Of a stretch of DNA of 42,722 nt, positions 31,416-42,722 are shown in pieces. The DNA is from Streptomyces chattanoogensis (GTDB lineage Bacteria; Actinomycetota; Actinomycetes; Streptomycetales; Streptomycetaceae). The notes beneath the pieces were generated by a model that worked only from the letters and a program-made list of their open reading frames with translations, searched no databases and was not told where the DNA came from. Location: assembly GCF_001294335.1 (NCBI RefSeq), contig NZ_LGKG01000167.1, forward strand, positions 1-42,722, given 5' to 3'. Every line of letters starts with the position of its first letter. Position 1 is the stretch's first letter. The translations under genes were made by a program, and so were the position numbers.

Positions 31416-33077
31416 TCAGCGGCCGCGCAGCTCCCGGTACTTGGCGACCAGCCCGGCCGTCGAGGCGTCCAGCCCCGGCACGTCCGCGCCCTCCGTCAGC
31501 GCCGGCTCCACCCGCTTGGCGAGCACCTTGCCCAGCTCCACGCCCCACTGGTCGAAGGAGTCGATGTTCCAGACGGCGCCCTGGACGAACACCTTGTGCT
31601 CGTACAGCGCGATCAACTGGCCCAGCACGGACGGGCTGAGCTCCTTGGCCAGGATCGTGGTGGTGGGGTGGTTGCCCTGGAAGGTCTTGTGCGGCACCAG
31701 CTCCTCGGCCACGCCCTCGGCGCGCACCTCCTCCGGCGTCTTGCCGAACGCCAGGGCCTGGCCCTGCGCGAAGAGGTTGGCCATCAGCAGGTCGTGCTGG
31801 GCGACCAGGCCCGGCTGCAGATCGGCGACCGGCTCGGCGAAGCCGATGAAGTCGGCCGGGATCATCTTGGTGCCCTGGTGGAGCAGCTGGTAGTAGGCGT
31901 GCTGGCCGTTCGTACCGGGCGTGCCCCACACGACCGGGCCGGTCTCCCAGTTGACCGGATTGCCGTCGCGGTCCACGGACTTGCCGTTGGACTCCATGTC
32001 CAGCTGCTGCAGGTAGGCGGTGAACCGGGAGAGGTAGTGGCTGTACGGCAGCACGGCATGCGACTGGGCGCCGAAGAAGTTGCCGTACCAGATGCCCAGC
32101 AGGCCCATCAGCAGCGGGGCGTTCGCCTGCGGCGGGGCCGTGCGGAAGTGCTCGTCGACGAGGTGGAAGCCGGCCAGCATCTCGCGGAAGTGCTCCGGGC
32201 CGATCGCGATCATCAGCGAGAGGCCGATCGCGGAGTCGAAGGAGTAGCGGCCGCCGACCCAGTCCCAGAACTCGAACATGTTGTCCGTGTTGATGCCGAA
32301 CTCCGCCACCTTCCCGGCGTTGGTCGACAGCGCCACGAAGTGCTTGGCGACCGCGTCCTGACCGGCATCCAGCCCGGTCAGCAGCCAGTCGCGGGCCGAG
32401 ACGGCGTTGGTGACGGTCTCGATGGTGGTGAAGGTCTTGGACGCGATGACGAACAGCGTCTCGGCCGGGTCCAGGTCCCGTACCGCCTCGTGCAGATCGG
32501 CGCCGTCCACGTTGGACACGAAGCGGAACTGCATGTCCCGGTGGGTGTAGGCGCGCAGCGCCTCGTACGCCATCGCGGGGCCCAGGTCCGAGCCGCCGAT
32601 ACCGATGTTGACGACGGTCTTGATACGGCGGCCGGTGTGGCCCTTCCAGCCGCCGGAGCGGACCCGGTCGGCGAAGGTGCCCATCTTCGTCAGGACGGAC
32701 TGGACCCTGGGGACGACGTTCTCGCCGTCGCTCTTGATGACCGCCGAGCCGGGCGCGCGCAGCGCGGTGTGCAGCACGGAGCGCCGCTCGGTGATGTTGA
32801 TCTTCTCGCCGCGGAACATCGCCTCCCGCAGCCCGGCGACGCCGGTGGCCTCGGCCAGTTCGCCCAGCAGCCGCAGCGTCTCGTCGGTGACCAGGTGCTT
32901 GGAGTAGTCCAGGTGCAGATCGCCGACCTGGAGGGTGTAGCGCCCGGCACGGTCCGGGTCGCGGTCGAACAGCTCGCGCAGGTGCACCTCCCCCAGCTGC
33001 TCCCGGTGCTTGCTCAACGCGGTCCACTCAGGCATCTGGTCGAGCCTGCGGCGGCTTTCTGCGTTCATCTCGGACAT
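31416..33077 (-). CDS. pgi: Glucose-6-phosphate isomerase
   Basis: A 553-aa protein from ATG 33077, with AAGAAGG just upstream (close spacing). It interconverts glucose-6-P and fructose-6-P, joining glycolysis to the oxidative pentose pathway encoded next door. Signatures: [56 protein letters not shown] with [22 protein letters not shown] and the C-terminal [20 protein letters not shown], each with the expected active-site residues. Length normal. Confidence 0.97.
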   Translation of the reverse strand: MSEMNAESRRRLDQMPEWTALSKHREQLGEVHLRELFDRDPDRAGRYTLQVGDLHLDYSKHLVTDETLRLLGELAEATGVAGLREAMFRGEKINITERRSVLHTALRAPGSAVIKSDGENVVPRVQSVLTKMGTFADRVRSGGWKGHTGRRIKTVVNIGIGGSDLGPAMAYEALRAYTHRDMQFRFVSNVDGADLHEAVRDLDPAETLFVIASKTFTTIETVTNAVSARDWLLTGLDAGQDAVAKHFVALSTNAGKVAEFGINTDNMFEFWDWVGGRYSFDSAIGLSLMIAIGPEHFREMLAGFHLVDEHFRTAPPQANAPLLMGLLGIWYGNFFGAQSHAVLPYSHYLSRFTAYLQQLDMESNGKSVDRDGNPVNWETGPVVWGTPGTNGQHAYYQLLHQGTKMIPADFIGFAEPVADLQPGLVAQHDLLMANLFAQGQALAFGKTPEEVRAEGVAEELVPHKTFQGNHPTTTILAKELSPSVLGQLIALYEHKVFVQGAVWNIDSFDQWGVELGKVLAKRVEPALTEGADVPGLDASTAGLVAKYRELRGR

Positions 33078-33212
33078 CAGCCTTCTTCGTCTCGTACCGG
33101 CACCCCGCCGGCACCCAACCTAATTGATCAGGGCGGGGTATGAGGTATCTGTCCGCTGAGGGACGAAGGGCTGTCGGGGGTGTGGCGTACGGGTGCCGGG
33201 CGCGCGTGCGAA

Positions 33213-33251
33213 CGGCCCGGCCGGAGGGCGGATGGCCCTCCGGCCGGGCCG
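33213..33251 (-). terminator. Terminator after the RbpA-type gene
   Basis: CGGCCCGGCCGGAGGG (33213-33228) and CCCTCCGGCCGGGCCG (33236-33251) form a perfect 16-bp stem with a 7-nt loop, 19 bases after the minus-strand stop. Confidence 0.85.
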
Positions 33252-33270
33252 GGCGGTGCGTCTGTGCTGC

Positions 33271-33606
33271 TCAGATCTCGCCGCGGAGCTTGGCCAGCGC
33301 CTCGGCGAGAATCGCCTCACCGTCGGCGTCGCTGCGCCGCTCGCGCACGTAGGCGAGGTGGGTCTTGTACGGCTCGGTGCGCGGCGGGTCCGGCGGGCTG
33401 TCCCGGTCCTTGCCTGCCGGGAAACCACAGCGCGGGCAGTCCCAGGTGTCCGGGACCTGTGCGTCGCCGGCGAAGCTGGGCTGCGTCTCGTGCCCGTTGG
33501 AGCACCAGAAGGAGATGCGGATGCGCGGCGCGGACTCGCCGCGCTCGGCCTCCCCCATCGGCCCCGCCCCGACCCGACTTCCTCGGATCGCGTTGCCACT
33601 TGCCAC
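33271..33606 (-). CDS. RbpA-family RNA polymerase-binding protein
   Basis: A 111-aa protein from GTG 33606, with GGGAG upstream. RbpA proteins bind the principal sigma factor and RNA polymerase in actinobacteria and stabilise promoter opening. The family plan is visible: N-terminal basic GNAIRGSRVG, a central zinc-ribbon-like core with cysteines in FWCSNGHETQ and WDCPRCGFPAG, the basic linker ending PPRTEPYKTHLAYVRERRS (the RTHWDM-like sigma-contact region), and the C-terminal helix EAILAEALAKLRGEI. The sequence differs clearly from the classic Streptomyces RbpA, so it may be the paralogue sometimes called RbpB; I give no symbol. Confidence 0.85.
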   Translation of the reverse strand: MASGNAIRGSRVGAGPMGEAERGESAPRIRISFWCSNGHETQPSFAGDAQVPDTWDCPRCGFPAGKDRDSPPDPPRTEPYKTHLAYVRERRSDADGEAILAEALAKLRGEI

Positions 33607-33764
33607 GGTCGTAACTCCCTGCTCAATCGCTGCAAAGCTTTTCTCGCTGCAGCTGCGCTGCGGGCGCTCCAGTCTATGTAGGGCCCAACGCGCGTCCAGT
33701 GACAGGAGTTACACCCCGCCCAAGGACGCCGCCCTCAATGATAGGCCGCGCCTCCGACGGTATG

Positions 33765-34001
33765 TCAGTTGCCGAGCTTCATCAGAATGCCGAGGACCAC
33801 GATGCACGCGAACCACAGCAGACCGACCACGATGGTGATGCGGTCGAGGTTCCGCTCGGCGACCGAGGAGCCGCCGACCGAGGACTGCATACCGCCACCG
33901 AACATGTCGGACAGGCCGCCGCCCTTTCCCTTGTGCATGAGCACCAGCATCATCAGCAGCACGCTGAAGACGATGAGGGCGATCGAGAACCCGATGACCA
34001 C
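33765..34001 (-). CDS. secG: Preprotein translocase subunit SecG
   Basis: A 78-aa protein. I start it at GTG 34001 (VVIGFSIALIVFSV), since the upstream part of the frame (RPAPHHFNQSQ) is not like SecG. Two membrane helices: IGFSIALIVFSVLLMMLVLM and ITIVVGLLWFACIVVLGILM, joined by the conserved glycine-rich loop HKGKGGGLSDMFGG. It works with SecY and SecE in protein export. It follows tpiA on the minus strand after two hairpins, so it may have its own promoter. Confidence 0.93.
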   Translation of the reverse strand: MVIGFSIALIVFSVLLMMLVLMHKGKGGGLSDMFGGGMQSSVGGSSVAERNLDRITIVVGLLWFACIVVLGILMKLGN

Positions 34002-34037
34002 GGCTGGACCAACTCTCTGGGACTGGTTGAAATGGTG

Positions 34038-34104
34038 CGGGGCCGGGCGGCGCACTGCACGCCGGACCCGGCCCCGACAGGGTACGACGGGCCGGGCCCG
34101 TCGT
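34038..34104 (-). terminator. Two hairpins between tpiA and secG
   Basis: First after the tpiA stop is ACGACGGGC (34084-34092)/GCCCGTCGT (34096-34104), 9 bp, 3-nt loop. Then CGGGGCCGGG (34038-34047)/CCCGGCCCCG (34067-34076), 10 bp, enclosing a smaller GGCG/CGCC stem. Together they are a likely terminator pair for the glycolytic genes. Confidence 0.65.
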
Positions 34105-34112
34105 CATAGCTG

Positions 34113-34901
<789 letters not shown>

Positions 34902-34907
34902 ACGGGG

Positions 34908-36119
34908 TCAGTCCTCCAGTGCGGCGAGGCCGGGGAGCGTCTTGCCCTCGAGGTATTCGAGGCTGGCGCCGCCGCCGGTCGAGATGTGGCCGAAAGCATT
35001 CTCGTCGAAGCCCAGCAGGCGCACCGCGGCGGCCGAGTCACCGCCTCCGACGACGGTGAAGGCCTTCGAGTTCAGCAGCCCCTGCGCGACGGCCTTGGTG
35101 CCGCCCGCGTAGTCGGGGTGCTCGAAGACGCCCATCGGGCCGTTCCAGAAGACGGTGCCCGCGTCGGCGAGCATCTCGGCGTACAGCTCGCGGGTCTTCG
35201 GGCCGATGTCCAGGCCCTCCTGGTCGGCGGGGATGGCGTCCGCGGCGACGGTCGTGGGGTTGGCCGGGGTCTTGCCCTTCAGGTCCGGGAACTCGGGCGA
35301 CACCAGGACGTCGACGGGGAGCACGAACTCCACACCGCGCTTCTCGGCGCGCGCCAGGTACTCCAGGCAGGCCGGGACCTGGTCCTCCTGGAGCAGCGAG
35401 ATACCCACCTCGTGGCCCTTGGCCTTGAGGAAGGTGTACGCCATGCCGCCGCCGACGAGGATGCGGTCGGCCTTCTCCAGCAGCTGGTCGATGACGGCGA
35501 GCTTGTCGGAGACCTTGGCGCCGCCGAGCACGACGACGTAGGGGCGCCTGACGTCCTCGGTGAGCTTCTTCAGCACGCCGACCTCGGTGGCGATCAGATC
35601 GCCGGCGGCGTGCGGAAGGCGCTTGGGCAGGTCGTAGACGGAGGCGTGCTGACGGTGCACGGCGCCGAAGCCGTCGCCCACGTACAGATCCGCCAGCGCG
35701 GCGAGCTGGTCGGCGAAGGCGCCGCGCTCGGCGTCGTCCTTGCTGGTCTCGCCCGCGTTGAAGCGGAGGTTCTCCAGCACGGCCACCTGGCCGTCGGCCA
35801 GGCCCGCGGCCACGGCCTGGGCGGACTCGCCGACGGTGTCGGTGGCGAACGCCACGTCCTTGCCCAGGAGTTCACCCAGCCGCGTCGCCGCGGGGGCCAG
35901 CGAGAACGCCGGGTCCGGCGCACCCTTGGGACGGCCCAGGTGGGAGGCGACGATCACCTTGGCGCCCAGCTCGGCGAGCTTGGCGATCGTCGGGGCGACG
36001 GCGCGGATCCGGCCGTCGTCGGTGATTTCGGTGCCGTCCAGCGGCACATTCAGGTCGGCGCGGACAAAGACCCGCTTGCCCGCGACGCCTTCGGTGGCGA
36101 GGTCGTCGATCGTCTTCAT
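34908..36119 (-). CDS. pgk: Phosphoglycerate kinase
   Basis: A 403-aa protein from ATG 36119 with GGAG 5 nt upstream. Signatures: [57 protein letters not shown], the nucleotide-binding [11 protein letters not shown] and [19 protein letters not shown]. The kinase generates ATP from 1,3-bisphosphoglycerate. A terminator-type hairpin stands 39 bases upstream of its start, after gap. Confidence 0.97.
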   Translation of the reverse strand: MKTIDDLATEGVAGKRVFVRADLNVPLDGTEITDDGRIRAVAPTIAKLAELGAKVIVASHLGRPKGAPDPAFSLAPAATRLGELLGKDVAFATDTVGESAQAVAAGLADGQVAVLENLRFNAGETSKDDAERGAFADQLAALADLYVGDGFGAVHRQHASVYDLPKRLPHAAGDLIATEVGVLKKLTEDVRRPYVVVLGGAKVSDKLAVIDQLLEKADRILVGGGMAYTFLKAKGHEVGISLLQEDQVPACLEYLARAEKRGVEFVLPVDVLVSPEFPDLKGKTPANPTTVAADAIPADQEGLDIGPKTRELYAEMLADAGTVFWNGPMGVFEHPDYAGGTKAVAQGLLNSKAFTVVGGGDSAAAVRLLGFDENAFGHISTGGGASLEYLEGKTLPGLAALED

Positions 36120-36157
36120 GGTGGCTCCGTGACTCTGTTCGGAAAGTCAGTCATAGC

Positions 36158-36199
36158 ACGGGGCCCGTACGACGCTTCATCGCGTCGTACGAGCCCCGT
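36158..36199 (-). terminator. Strong hairpin between gap and pgk
   Basis: Positions 36158-36175 and 36182-36199 form an 18-position stem with one mismatch (C65/A92), and a 6-nt TTCATC loop. It begins 35 bases after the gap stop on the minus strand and ends 39 bases before the pgk start, which leaves little room for a separate pgk promoter. Confidence 0.8.
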
Positions 36200-36233
36200 C
36201 CTCACATCTGCGGTGACTTAACGGTCACACCGG

Positions 36234-37364
<1,131 letters not shown>

Positions 37365-37385
37365 TCACAACTGAGAAGACCAGCA

Positions 37386-37397
37386 GCTCAGCTGAGC
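37386..37397. repeat. Perfect palindrome GCTCAGCTGAGC upstream of gap
   Basis: A 12-bp perfect palindrome about 150 nt upstream of the gap start, between the whiA terminator and the probable promoter. It could be an operator. Confidence 0.45.
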
Positions 37398-37441
37398 GAT
37401 CTTGCCGCGCGCCCGCCCCGGAACACCCGCGCACGACAGAA

Positions 37442-37476
37442 GCCGGGCCCACCGCGTACGACGGTGCCGGCCCGGC
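37442..37476 (-). terminator. whiA terminator
   Basis: GCCGGGCC (37442-37449) with CACCG (37450-37454) pairs with CGGTG (37462-37466) and GGCCCGGC (37469-37476): 13 bp with a 2-nt bulge and a 7-nt loop, 62 bases after the whiA stop. Confidence 0.7.
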
Positions 37477-37538
37477 CTCTGTCTTCCACTTGTCTTCGGT
37501 TCTCCTGCCGGCGACCCTGCCCGCCCGGCGACGGCCCG

Positions 37539-38528
37539 TCAGCCGACCATCCCCTCGGCCAGCTCCTCCGTCAGATTGGACTCCGTACCGGGAATCCCGA
37601 GGTCCTGCGCACGCTTGTCCGCCATCGCCAGCAGCCGCCGGATCCGCCCGGCCACCGCGTCCTTGGTCAGCGGCGGATCGGCGAGGGCACCCAGCTCCTC
37701 CAGCGAGGCCTGCTTGTGCTCCATGCGCAGCCGGCCCGCCGCGGCGAGATGCTCGGGAACCTCCTCACCGAGGATCTCCAGAGCACGCTGCACACGGGCA
37801 CCTGCGGCCACCGCCGCACGCGCCGAGCGGCGGAGGTTGGCGTCGTCGAAGTTGGCGAGGCGGTTGGCGGTGGCGCGGACCTCGCGGCGCATCCGCCGCT
37901 CCTCCCAGGCGAGCACCGACTCATGGGCGCCCAGCCGCGTCAGCAGCGCGCCGATCGCATCACCGTCACGGACGACCACGCGGTCCACCCCGCGCACCTC
38001 CCGGGCCTTGGCGCCGATACCCAGCCGGCGGGCCGCGCCGACCAGCGCCAGCGCCGCCTCGGGGCCGGGGCAGGTGACCTCCAGCGAGGAGGAACGGCCG
38101 GGCTCGGTGAGCGAACCGTGCGCCAGGAACGCGCCGCGCCAGGCCGCCTCGGCGTCACACGTCGCGCCGGAGACCACCTGCGGTGGCAGCCCGCGGATGG
38201 GCCGGCCACGGCCGTCGACCAGGCCGGTCTGCCGCGCCAGCTGATCGCCGCCGGCCACCACCCGCACGACATAGCGGCTGCCGCGCCGCAGGCCGCCGGG
38301 GGCCATCACCACCAGGTCGGAGGAGTGCCCGAAGATCTCCAGGATGTCCTTGCGCAGCCGGCGGGCGGCGATGCCCGTGTCCAGCTCCGCCTCGATCACA
38401 ATGCGGCCGCTGACCAGGTGCAGACCACCCGCGAACCGCAGGATCGACGAGACCTCCGACTTCCGGCAGCAGGTCCGGGTGACGGGGAGCCGGGAGATTT
38501 CATCCTTCACCGCAGCCGTCATCGCCAT
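37539..38528 (-). CDS. whiA: Sporulation transcription factor WhiA
   Basis: A 329-aa protein needed with WhiB for sporulation septation in Streptomyces. It has the N-terminal LAGLIDADG-like fold ([57 protein letters not shown]) and a C-terminal helix-turn-helix that binds DNA ([35 protein letters not shown]). The start is ATG 38528 (AAGGA 7 nt upstream), which overlaps yvcK by 10 nt; ATG 38522 (ATGA overlap) is possible. It is the last gene of the uvrC-rapZ-yvcK-whiA cluster. Confidence 0.97.
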   Translation of the reverse strand: MAMTAAVKDEISRLPVTRTCCRKSEVSSILRFAGGLHLVSGRIVIEAELDTGIAARRLRKDILEIFGHSSDLVVMAPGGLRRGSRYVVRVVAGGDQLARQTGLVDGRGRPIRGLPPQVVSGATCDAEAAWRGAFLAHGSLTEPGRSSSLEVTCPGPEAALALVGAARRLGIGAKAREVRGVDRVVVRDGDAIGALLTRLGAHESVLAWEERRMRREVRATANRLANFDDANLRRSARAAVAAGARVQRALEILGEEVPEHLAAAGRLRMEHKQASLEELGALADPPLTKDAVAGRIRRLLAMADKRAQDLGIPGTESNLTEELAEGMVG

Positions 38529-39583
38529 GGGCCGATCCTTCCATGCATCCGAAAAATACGGTCGTACGCGGCTGCCAGCAGCTCCGGGTCGTGCCGGTCG
38601 GGGGCCGGCCCGGCACCTGGCCGGGCATCGTCTCCTCGGGCGGCGACCGCAGCCAGCTCGACCTCGCTGCCCACCAGCTGCTTGGCGGCAACCGTCAGAC
38701 CTTCGATGTCGGGCACGGCGGCCTTGTCGGCCAGCACCACGTCGAAGGCGAGTTTAGGGGCGTGTCGGGCCAAAACCTCCAAATGACGCTGCGGTGAGAA
38801 GCCATCGGTTTCGCCCGGCTGGGGAGCGAGGTTGAGCGAAAGGACCTTTCTGGCCTTGGTCTCCTCCAGGGCCTCGCGCAGCTCCGGCACCAGCAGATGC
38901 GGAATGACGGACGAGAACCACGAGCCGGGACCCAGCACCACCCAGTCGGCATCACGCACCGCGGCGACCGCCTCCGGAACCGCCGGCGGGTCCTCGGGCA
39001 CCACATGAACGGCGAGCACCTCACCGGGGGTCAGCGCCACGGTGGCCTGGCCGCGCACCGTGGAGACCTCGTCCGGACGCCCCACGTCATGGCCCCTGAC
39101 CTGGGCCTGGAGCTCCAGGGGCACCGCCGACATGGGCAGCACCCGGCCATGGGCACCCAGCAGCCTGCCGACCAGGTCGAGGGCCTGGACATGATCACCG
39201 AGCTGCTCCCACAGCGCGACGATCAGCAGATTGCCCACCGCATGGTCGTGCAGCTCACCCTCGGACTGGAAGCGGTGCTGGATCACCCGGGCCCAGGTCT
39301 GGCCCCAGTCGTCGTCACCGCACAGCGCGGCCAGCGCCTTGCGCAGATCACCGGGCGGCAGCACACCCAGCTCGTCACGGAGCCGGCCACTCGAGCCGCC
39401 GTCGTCGGCGACCGTGACCACGGCCGTCAGATCGCCGGTGATCCGGCGCAGCGCGGCCAGCGAGGCGGACAGGCCCATCCCGCCGCCGAGCGCCACCACC
39501 TTGGGGGTGGCGCCCCTCTTCTTCGAACGGCCGCCCGGGACGAAACTGCGGACCCGGCGCAGCCGCGGCGTACGGCCGGTCAT
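38519..39583 (-). CDS. yvcK: YvcK/CofD-like family protein (gluconeogenesis factor)
   Basis: A 354-aa protein. The N-terminal glycine-rich nucleotide motif is [20 protein letters not shown] (about residues 23-42), followed by [25 protein letters not shown], typical of YvcK. A UDP-sugar ligand is reported for Bacillus and mycobacterial members, which affect cell-wall and carbon metabolism. ATG 39583 overlaps the rapZ stop (ATGA). Confidence 0.94.
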   Translation of the reverse strand: MTGRTPRLRRVRSFVPGGRSKKRGATPKVVALGGGMGLSASLAALRRITGDLTAVVTVADDGGSSGRLRDELGVLPPGDLRKALAALCGDDDWGQTWARVIQHRFQSEGELHDHAVGNLLIVALWEQLGDHVQALDLVGRLLGAHGRVLPMSAVPLELQAQVRGHDVGRPDEVSTVRGQATVALTPGEVLAVHVVPEDPPAVPEAVAAVRDADWVVLGPGSWFSSVIPHLLVPELREALEETKARKVLSLNLAPQPGETDGFSPQRHLEVLARHAPKLAFDVVLADKAAVPDIEGLTVAAKQLVGSEVELAAVAARGDDARPGAGPAPDRHDPELLAAAYDRIFRMHGRIGPWR

Positions 39584-40524
39584 TCGCGCCCCATGTCCCG
39601 GTGGACGACGACGGTTTCCACTCCTTCGGAGACCAGCCGGCGGGCCAGCTTCTCCGACATCGCCACGCTGCGGTGCTTGCCGCCCGTACAGCCGACGGCG
39701 ATCGTCACATAACGCTTGCCCTCCCGGCGGTAGCCCTCGGCGACGATCCGCAGCAGCTCGGCGTAACCGTCCAGGAACTCCTTGGAGCCGGGCTGGCCGA
39801 AGACGTAGTCCGAGACCTCTTCGTTCAGACCGGTGAAGGGGCGCAGCTCCGGCACCCAGTGCGGGTTGGGGATGAAACGGCAGTCGATGACCATGTCGGC
39901 GTCGACCGGAAGGCCGTACTTGAAGCCGAAGGACATGACCGTCGCGCGCAGCTCCGGAACCTCCTCGCCGGCGAACTGGGCGTCCAGCTTGGCGCGCAGC
40001 TCATGGACGTTGAGGCTCGAGGTGTCGATGACCAGGTCGGCGTCGCCGCGCAGCTCGCGCAGCAGATCGCGCTCGGCGGCGATGCCGTCGACGATCCGGC
40101 CGTCGCCCTGGAGGGGGTGCGGGCGGCGCACCGACTCGAAACGCCGCACCAGGGCCTCGTCGGAGGACTCCAGGAAGACGATGCGGCGCTTGACGTTCTG
40201 CGCGTCGAGAGTGGCCAGGGATTCCTTGAGATTGGCGAAGAAACGGCGGCCGCGGACATCGACGACGACAGCGATCTTGGCGACATTGCCCTGGGAGCGG
40301 GCGCCCAGCTCGACCATCGGCGGAATCAGCTCCGGCGGGATGTTGTCGACGACGAACCAGCCGAGGTCCTCCAGGCACTTGGCGGCCGTGCTGCGGCCGG
40401 CCCCCGACATGCCGGAGATGATCACCAGCTCGGGGATCGCGGCGCTCTCGCCCTGGTCGGTCGTGCCCGTACTCACCTGTGCACCGTCTCTCTCGGTTTC
40501 CTGCGCTGCATGCTCTGTGCTCAT
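39580..40524 (-). CDS. rapZ: RapZ-like nucleotide-binding protein
   Basis: A 314-aa protein from ATG 40524. The Walker A region is [20 protein letters not shown], with Arg where the usual motif has Lys; other blocks are [55 protein letters not shown] and the C-terminal [15 protein letters not shown]. In E. coli RapZ acts in amino-sugar control through sRNAs; in actinobacteria the role is less clear. The start overlaps the uvrC stop by 4 nt. It is also known as YvcJ-like. Confidence 0.94.
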   Translation of the reverse strand: MSTEHAAQETERDGAQVSTGTTDQGESAAIPELVIISGMSGAGRSTAAKCLEDLGWFVVDNIPPELIPPMVELGARSQGNVAKIAVVVDVRGRRFFANLKESLATLDAQNVKRRIVFLESSDEALVRRFESVRRPHPLQGDGRIVDGIAAERDLLRELRGDADLVIDTSSLNVHELRAKLDAQFAGEEVPELRATVMSFGFKYGLPVDADMVIDCRFIPNPHWVPELRPFTGLNEEVSDYVFGQPGSKEFLDGYAELLRIVAEGYRREGKRYVTIAVGCTGGKHRSVAMSEKLARRLVSEGVETVVVHRDMGRE

Positions 40525-42572
40525 CGGTCCTGCCCCCGTTCTGCTGACAACGCGGCCGAGGGGACCCCGTCATCCTCAATGATCTCTCCTGTGGCGGTGT
40601 TCACCGCAGGCGCGGACGGCGCCGCCGCCGCGAGCGCCGCCGCGACCGTCTCCGCCGTCTTGCGGCCGACGCCCGGAACCTCGCAGATCTCCTCCACCGT
40701 GGCGGACCGCAGCCTCTTCAGCGAACCGAAGTGCTTCAGCAGCGCCTGGCGGCGCGTCTCGCCCAGGCCCGCCACCGCGTCGAGCGGCGAGGCCTTCAGC
40801 CGCCTGGTGCGCTTGCTGCGCTGATAGGAGATCGCAAAACGGTGCGCCTCGTCACGGACGCGCTGCAGGAGATAAAGGCCCTCGCTGCTGCGCGGCAGCA
40901 CGACCGGATCGTCCTCCTCGGGCAGCCAGACCTCCTCCAGCCGCTTGGCCAGCCCGCAGACCGCGACGTCATCGATACCCAGCTCGTCCAGGGCACGGCG
41001 GGCGGCCGCCACCTGGGGAGCGCCGCCGTCGACCACCACGAGCTGCGGCGGATAGGCGAACCTCTTGGGACGGCCGTCCTCGTCGGTGGGGCGCCCCGCC
41101 ATCGCGTCCGGTGCCCCGTCCTCCTCCGCCGCGGCACCGGCGGGCGGCTCCTCCGTCCACTCCCCCGACTTCTGCTTCTCCTGCAGATAGCGCTTGAAGC
41201 GGCGGCCGATGACCTCGTGCATGGACCGGACATCGTCCTGGCCCTCGAAGGTCTTGATCTGGAAACGGCGGTATTCGCTCTTCCGGGCGAGACCGTCCTC
41301 GAAGACCACCATGGAGGCGACGACGTCCTCGCCCTGGAGATGCGAGATGTCGAAGCACTCGATGCGCAGCGGCACCGCATCCAGGCCGAGGGCCTGCGCG
41401 ATCTCCTCCAGGGCGCGGGAGCGGGTCGTCAGGTCCGAGGCACGCTTGGTCTTGTGCAGGGCCAGGGCCTGCTGGGCGTTGCGCTGGACCGTGGCCATCA
41501 GGTCCTTCTTGTCGCCGCGCTGCGGGATACGCAGCGAGACCAGGGAGCCACGGCGCCCGGCGAGCCACTCCTGGACCGGCCCGACCGGGTCCGGCAGCGC
41601 CGGGACCAGGACCTCCTTGGGAACCGCATCGCCCCGCTCCTCGCCGTAGAGCTGCTGGAGGGCGTGCTCGACCAGACCGGCGGTGGTGACCGCCTCCACC
41701 TTGTCCGTCACCCAGCCGCGCTGACCGCGCACCCGGCCGCCGCGGACATGGAAAATCTGGACGGCGGCCTCGAGTTCGTCCTCGGCGACGGCGATCAGAT
41801 CAGCGTCGGTGGCATCCGCGAGCACCACCGCGCTCTTCTCCATCGCCCGCCTCAGCGCGCCTATGTCGTCACGCAGCCGGGCCGCCTTCTCGTACTCCAT
41901 CTCCTCGGCGGCATCCTGCATCTGCCGTTCCAGACGGCGGATGTACGCCCCCGTACGGCCCGCCATGAAATCGCAGAACTCCTCGGCCAGTTCACGGTGG
42001 TCGGCGGCGGAAATACGCTCGACGCAGGGGGCCGAGCACTTGCCGATATAGCCCAGCAGGCAGGGACGGCCGATCTGGGCGGAGCGCTTGAAGACACCCG
42101 CCGAGCAGGTGCGTACAGGAAACACGCGCAGCATCAGATCGACGGTCTCGCGAATGGCCCAGGCATGGCCGTACGGACCGAAATAGCGCACGCCCTTCTT
42201 CTTGGCGCCACGCATCACCTGAACCCGCGGGAACTCCTCGTCGAGCGTCACCGCCAGGTAGGGATAGCTCTTGTCGTCCCGGTACTTGACGTTGAACCGC
42301 GGGTCGAACTCCTTGATCCAGCTGTATTCCAGCTGAAGCGCCTCGACCTCCGTGGCGACGACCGTCCACTCCACGGAAGCGGCGGTGGTCACCATCGTGC
42401 GCGTACGAGGATGGAGCCCGGCCAGGTCCTGGAAGTAATTGGCCAGGCGCTGGCGCAGGCTCTTCGCCTTGCCTACGTAGATGACCCGGCCGTGATCGTC
42501 GCGGAACTTATAGACCCCCGGCGAGTCGGGGATCTGTCCCGGCTTGGGTCGGTAGCTGCTGGGGTCTGCCAT
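40521..42572 (-). CDS. uvrC: Excinuclease ABC subunit C
   Basis: A 683-aa nucleotide-excision repair nuclease. I start it at ATG 42572 ([15 protein letters not shown]), not the upstream in-frame codon 42602, because TAGGGT lies 7 nt before it. Domains: GIY-YIG nuclease ([20 protein letters not shown]), the four-Cys Fe-S motif ([28 protein letters not shown]), UVR helix ([18 protein letters not shown]), RNase H-like endonuclease ([33 protein letters not shown]) and a C-terminal helix-hairpin-helix pair. It heads the cluster. Confidence 0.97.
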   Translation of the reverse strand: MADPSSYRPKPGQIPDSPGVYKFRDDHGRVIYVGKAKSLRQRLANYFQDLAGLHPRTRTMVTTAASVEWTVVATEVEALQLEYSWIKEFDPRFNVKYRDDKSYPYLAVTLDEEFPRVQVMRGAKKKGVRYFGPYGHAWAIRETVDLMLRVFPVRTCSAGVFKRSAQIGRPCLLGYIGKCSAPCVERISAADHRELAEEFCDFMAGRTGAYIRRLERQMQDAAEEMEYEKAARLRDDIGALRRAMEKSAVVLADATDADLIAVAEDELEAAVQIFHVRGGRVRGQRGWVTDKVEAVTTAGLVEHALQQLYGEERGDAVPKEVLVPALPDPVGPVQEWLAGRRGSLVSLRIPQRGDKKDLMATVQRNAQQALALHKTKRASDLTTRSRALEEIAQALGLDAVPLRIECFDISHLQGEDVVASMVVFEDGLARKSEYRRFQIKTFEGQDDVRSMHEVIGRRFKRYLQEKQKSGEWTEEPPAGAAAEEDGAPDAMAGRPTDEDGRPKRFAYPPQLVVVDGGAPQVAAARRALDELGIDDVAVCGLAKRLEEVWLPEEDDPVVLPRSSEGLYLLQRVRDEAHRFAISYQRSKRTRRLKASPLDAVAGLGETRRQALLKHFGSLKRLRSATVEEICEVPGVGRKTAETVAAALAAAAPSAPAVNTATGEIIEDDGVPSAALSAERGQDR

Positions 42573-42579
42573 GCCCACC

Positions 42580-42585
42580 ACCCTA
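42580..42585 (-). promoter_or_regulatory. -10 element of a probable leaderless uvrC promoter
   Basis: On the minus strand TAGGGT, 7 nt (GGTGGGC), ATG 42572. Confidence 0.5.
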
Positions 42586-42687
42586 CTGACCGCCACTGAC
42601 AATCACGGGCGGCGGAGCACTCCACGGCGGACGGCCGCGCGAGCAGGGCGAGCATGCGAAGGCGCGCCCCCGCCCCCACCCCCCGTC

Positions 42688-42722
42688 ACCCTGCCCTCCC
42701 CCCTTCGGGGGGAGGGCAGGGT
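42688..42722. terminator. Perfect hairpin at the right edge
   Basis: ACCCTGCCCTCCCCCC (42688-42703) pairs with GGGGGGAGGGCAGGGT (42707-42722): 16 bp, TTC loop. It is probably the terminator of the next gene to the right, which is outside the window. Confidence 0.7.

Noticed and set aside
33120..33270. Open frames between pgi and the RbpA-type gene
   Set aside because: They span a perfect terminator hairpin and are antisense or out of frame with real genes.

Overview
The window is a GC-rich actinobacterial chromosome segment, almost certainly Streptomyces. The evidence is strong G/C bias at third codon positions, many ATGA/GTGA stop-start overlaps, GTG and TTG starts, a WhiA sporulation regulator, and a gene order (dapD, suf operon, ABC exporter, ctaA, ctaB, tkt-tal-zwf-opcA-pgl, pgi, secG, tpiA-pgk-gap, whiA-yvcK-rapZ-uvrC) that I recall from Streptomyces coelicolor and, in part, from Mycobacterium. 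It is mostly core housekeeping sequence. I see no prophage, insertion sequence, CRISPR array, rRNA or tRNA.

Region 1 (1-9.4 kb) is the most variable part. It holds the 3' part of a TerD-domain gene with a proline-rich linker, a class I methyltransferase, a Tat-exported PhoX-type phosphatase, an unrecognised acidic 499-aa protein, a secreted endonuclease/exonuclease/phosphatase-fold nuclease, a 46-aa charged protein, an EI24-domain membrane protein with a PYGQ-rich tail, and a coupled pair made of a 63-aa protein and a Cys-rich protein. The phosphatase has two contiguous 11-nt GTTCNAC repeats upstream that look like a PHO box. The nuclease has a GTTCACC core upstream. Together these suggest a phosphate-scavenging module.

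Region 2 (9.6-23.4 kb) holds dapD (lysine/diaminopimelate), then a compact eight-gene operon sufR-sufB-sufD-Rieske-sufC-sufS-sufU-sufT for Fe-S cluster assembly on the minus strand. A perfect CAAC-N6-GTTG dyad, the published SufR operator type, overlaps the probable sufR start. Divergent from it are an ABC exporter pair and ctaA (heme A synthase). Convergent to ctaA are an amidohydrolase-like gene, a small hypothetical gene and ctaB (heme O synthase).

Region 3 (23.9-33.1 kb) holds the pentose-phosphate operon tkt-tal-zwf-opcA-pgl on the plus strand, ended by a strong terminator, with pgi on the minus strand and a membrane protein gene just downstream of it. The tkt leader carries 12-nt repeats and a perfect palindrome touching the start codon.

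Region 4 (33.2-42.6 kb, all minus strand) holds an RbpA-type RNA polymerase-binding protein, secG, the lower-glycolysis set gap-pgk-tpiA (with a terminator hairpin between gap and pgk), and the coupled uvrC-rapZ-yvcK-whiA cluster.

A recurring feature is a TAnnnT hexamer 6-7 nt before a start codon with no Shine-Dalgarno sequence (EI24 gene, dapD, ABC ATPase, ctaA, the 123-aa gene, uvrC, and a variant at sufR). This points to leaderless transcripts. I found no wholly new system. The best candidates for follow-up are the Cys-rich/63-aa pair, the PHO-type repeats, the SufR operator over the start codon, and the tkt leader elements.
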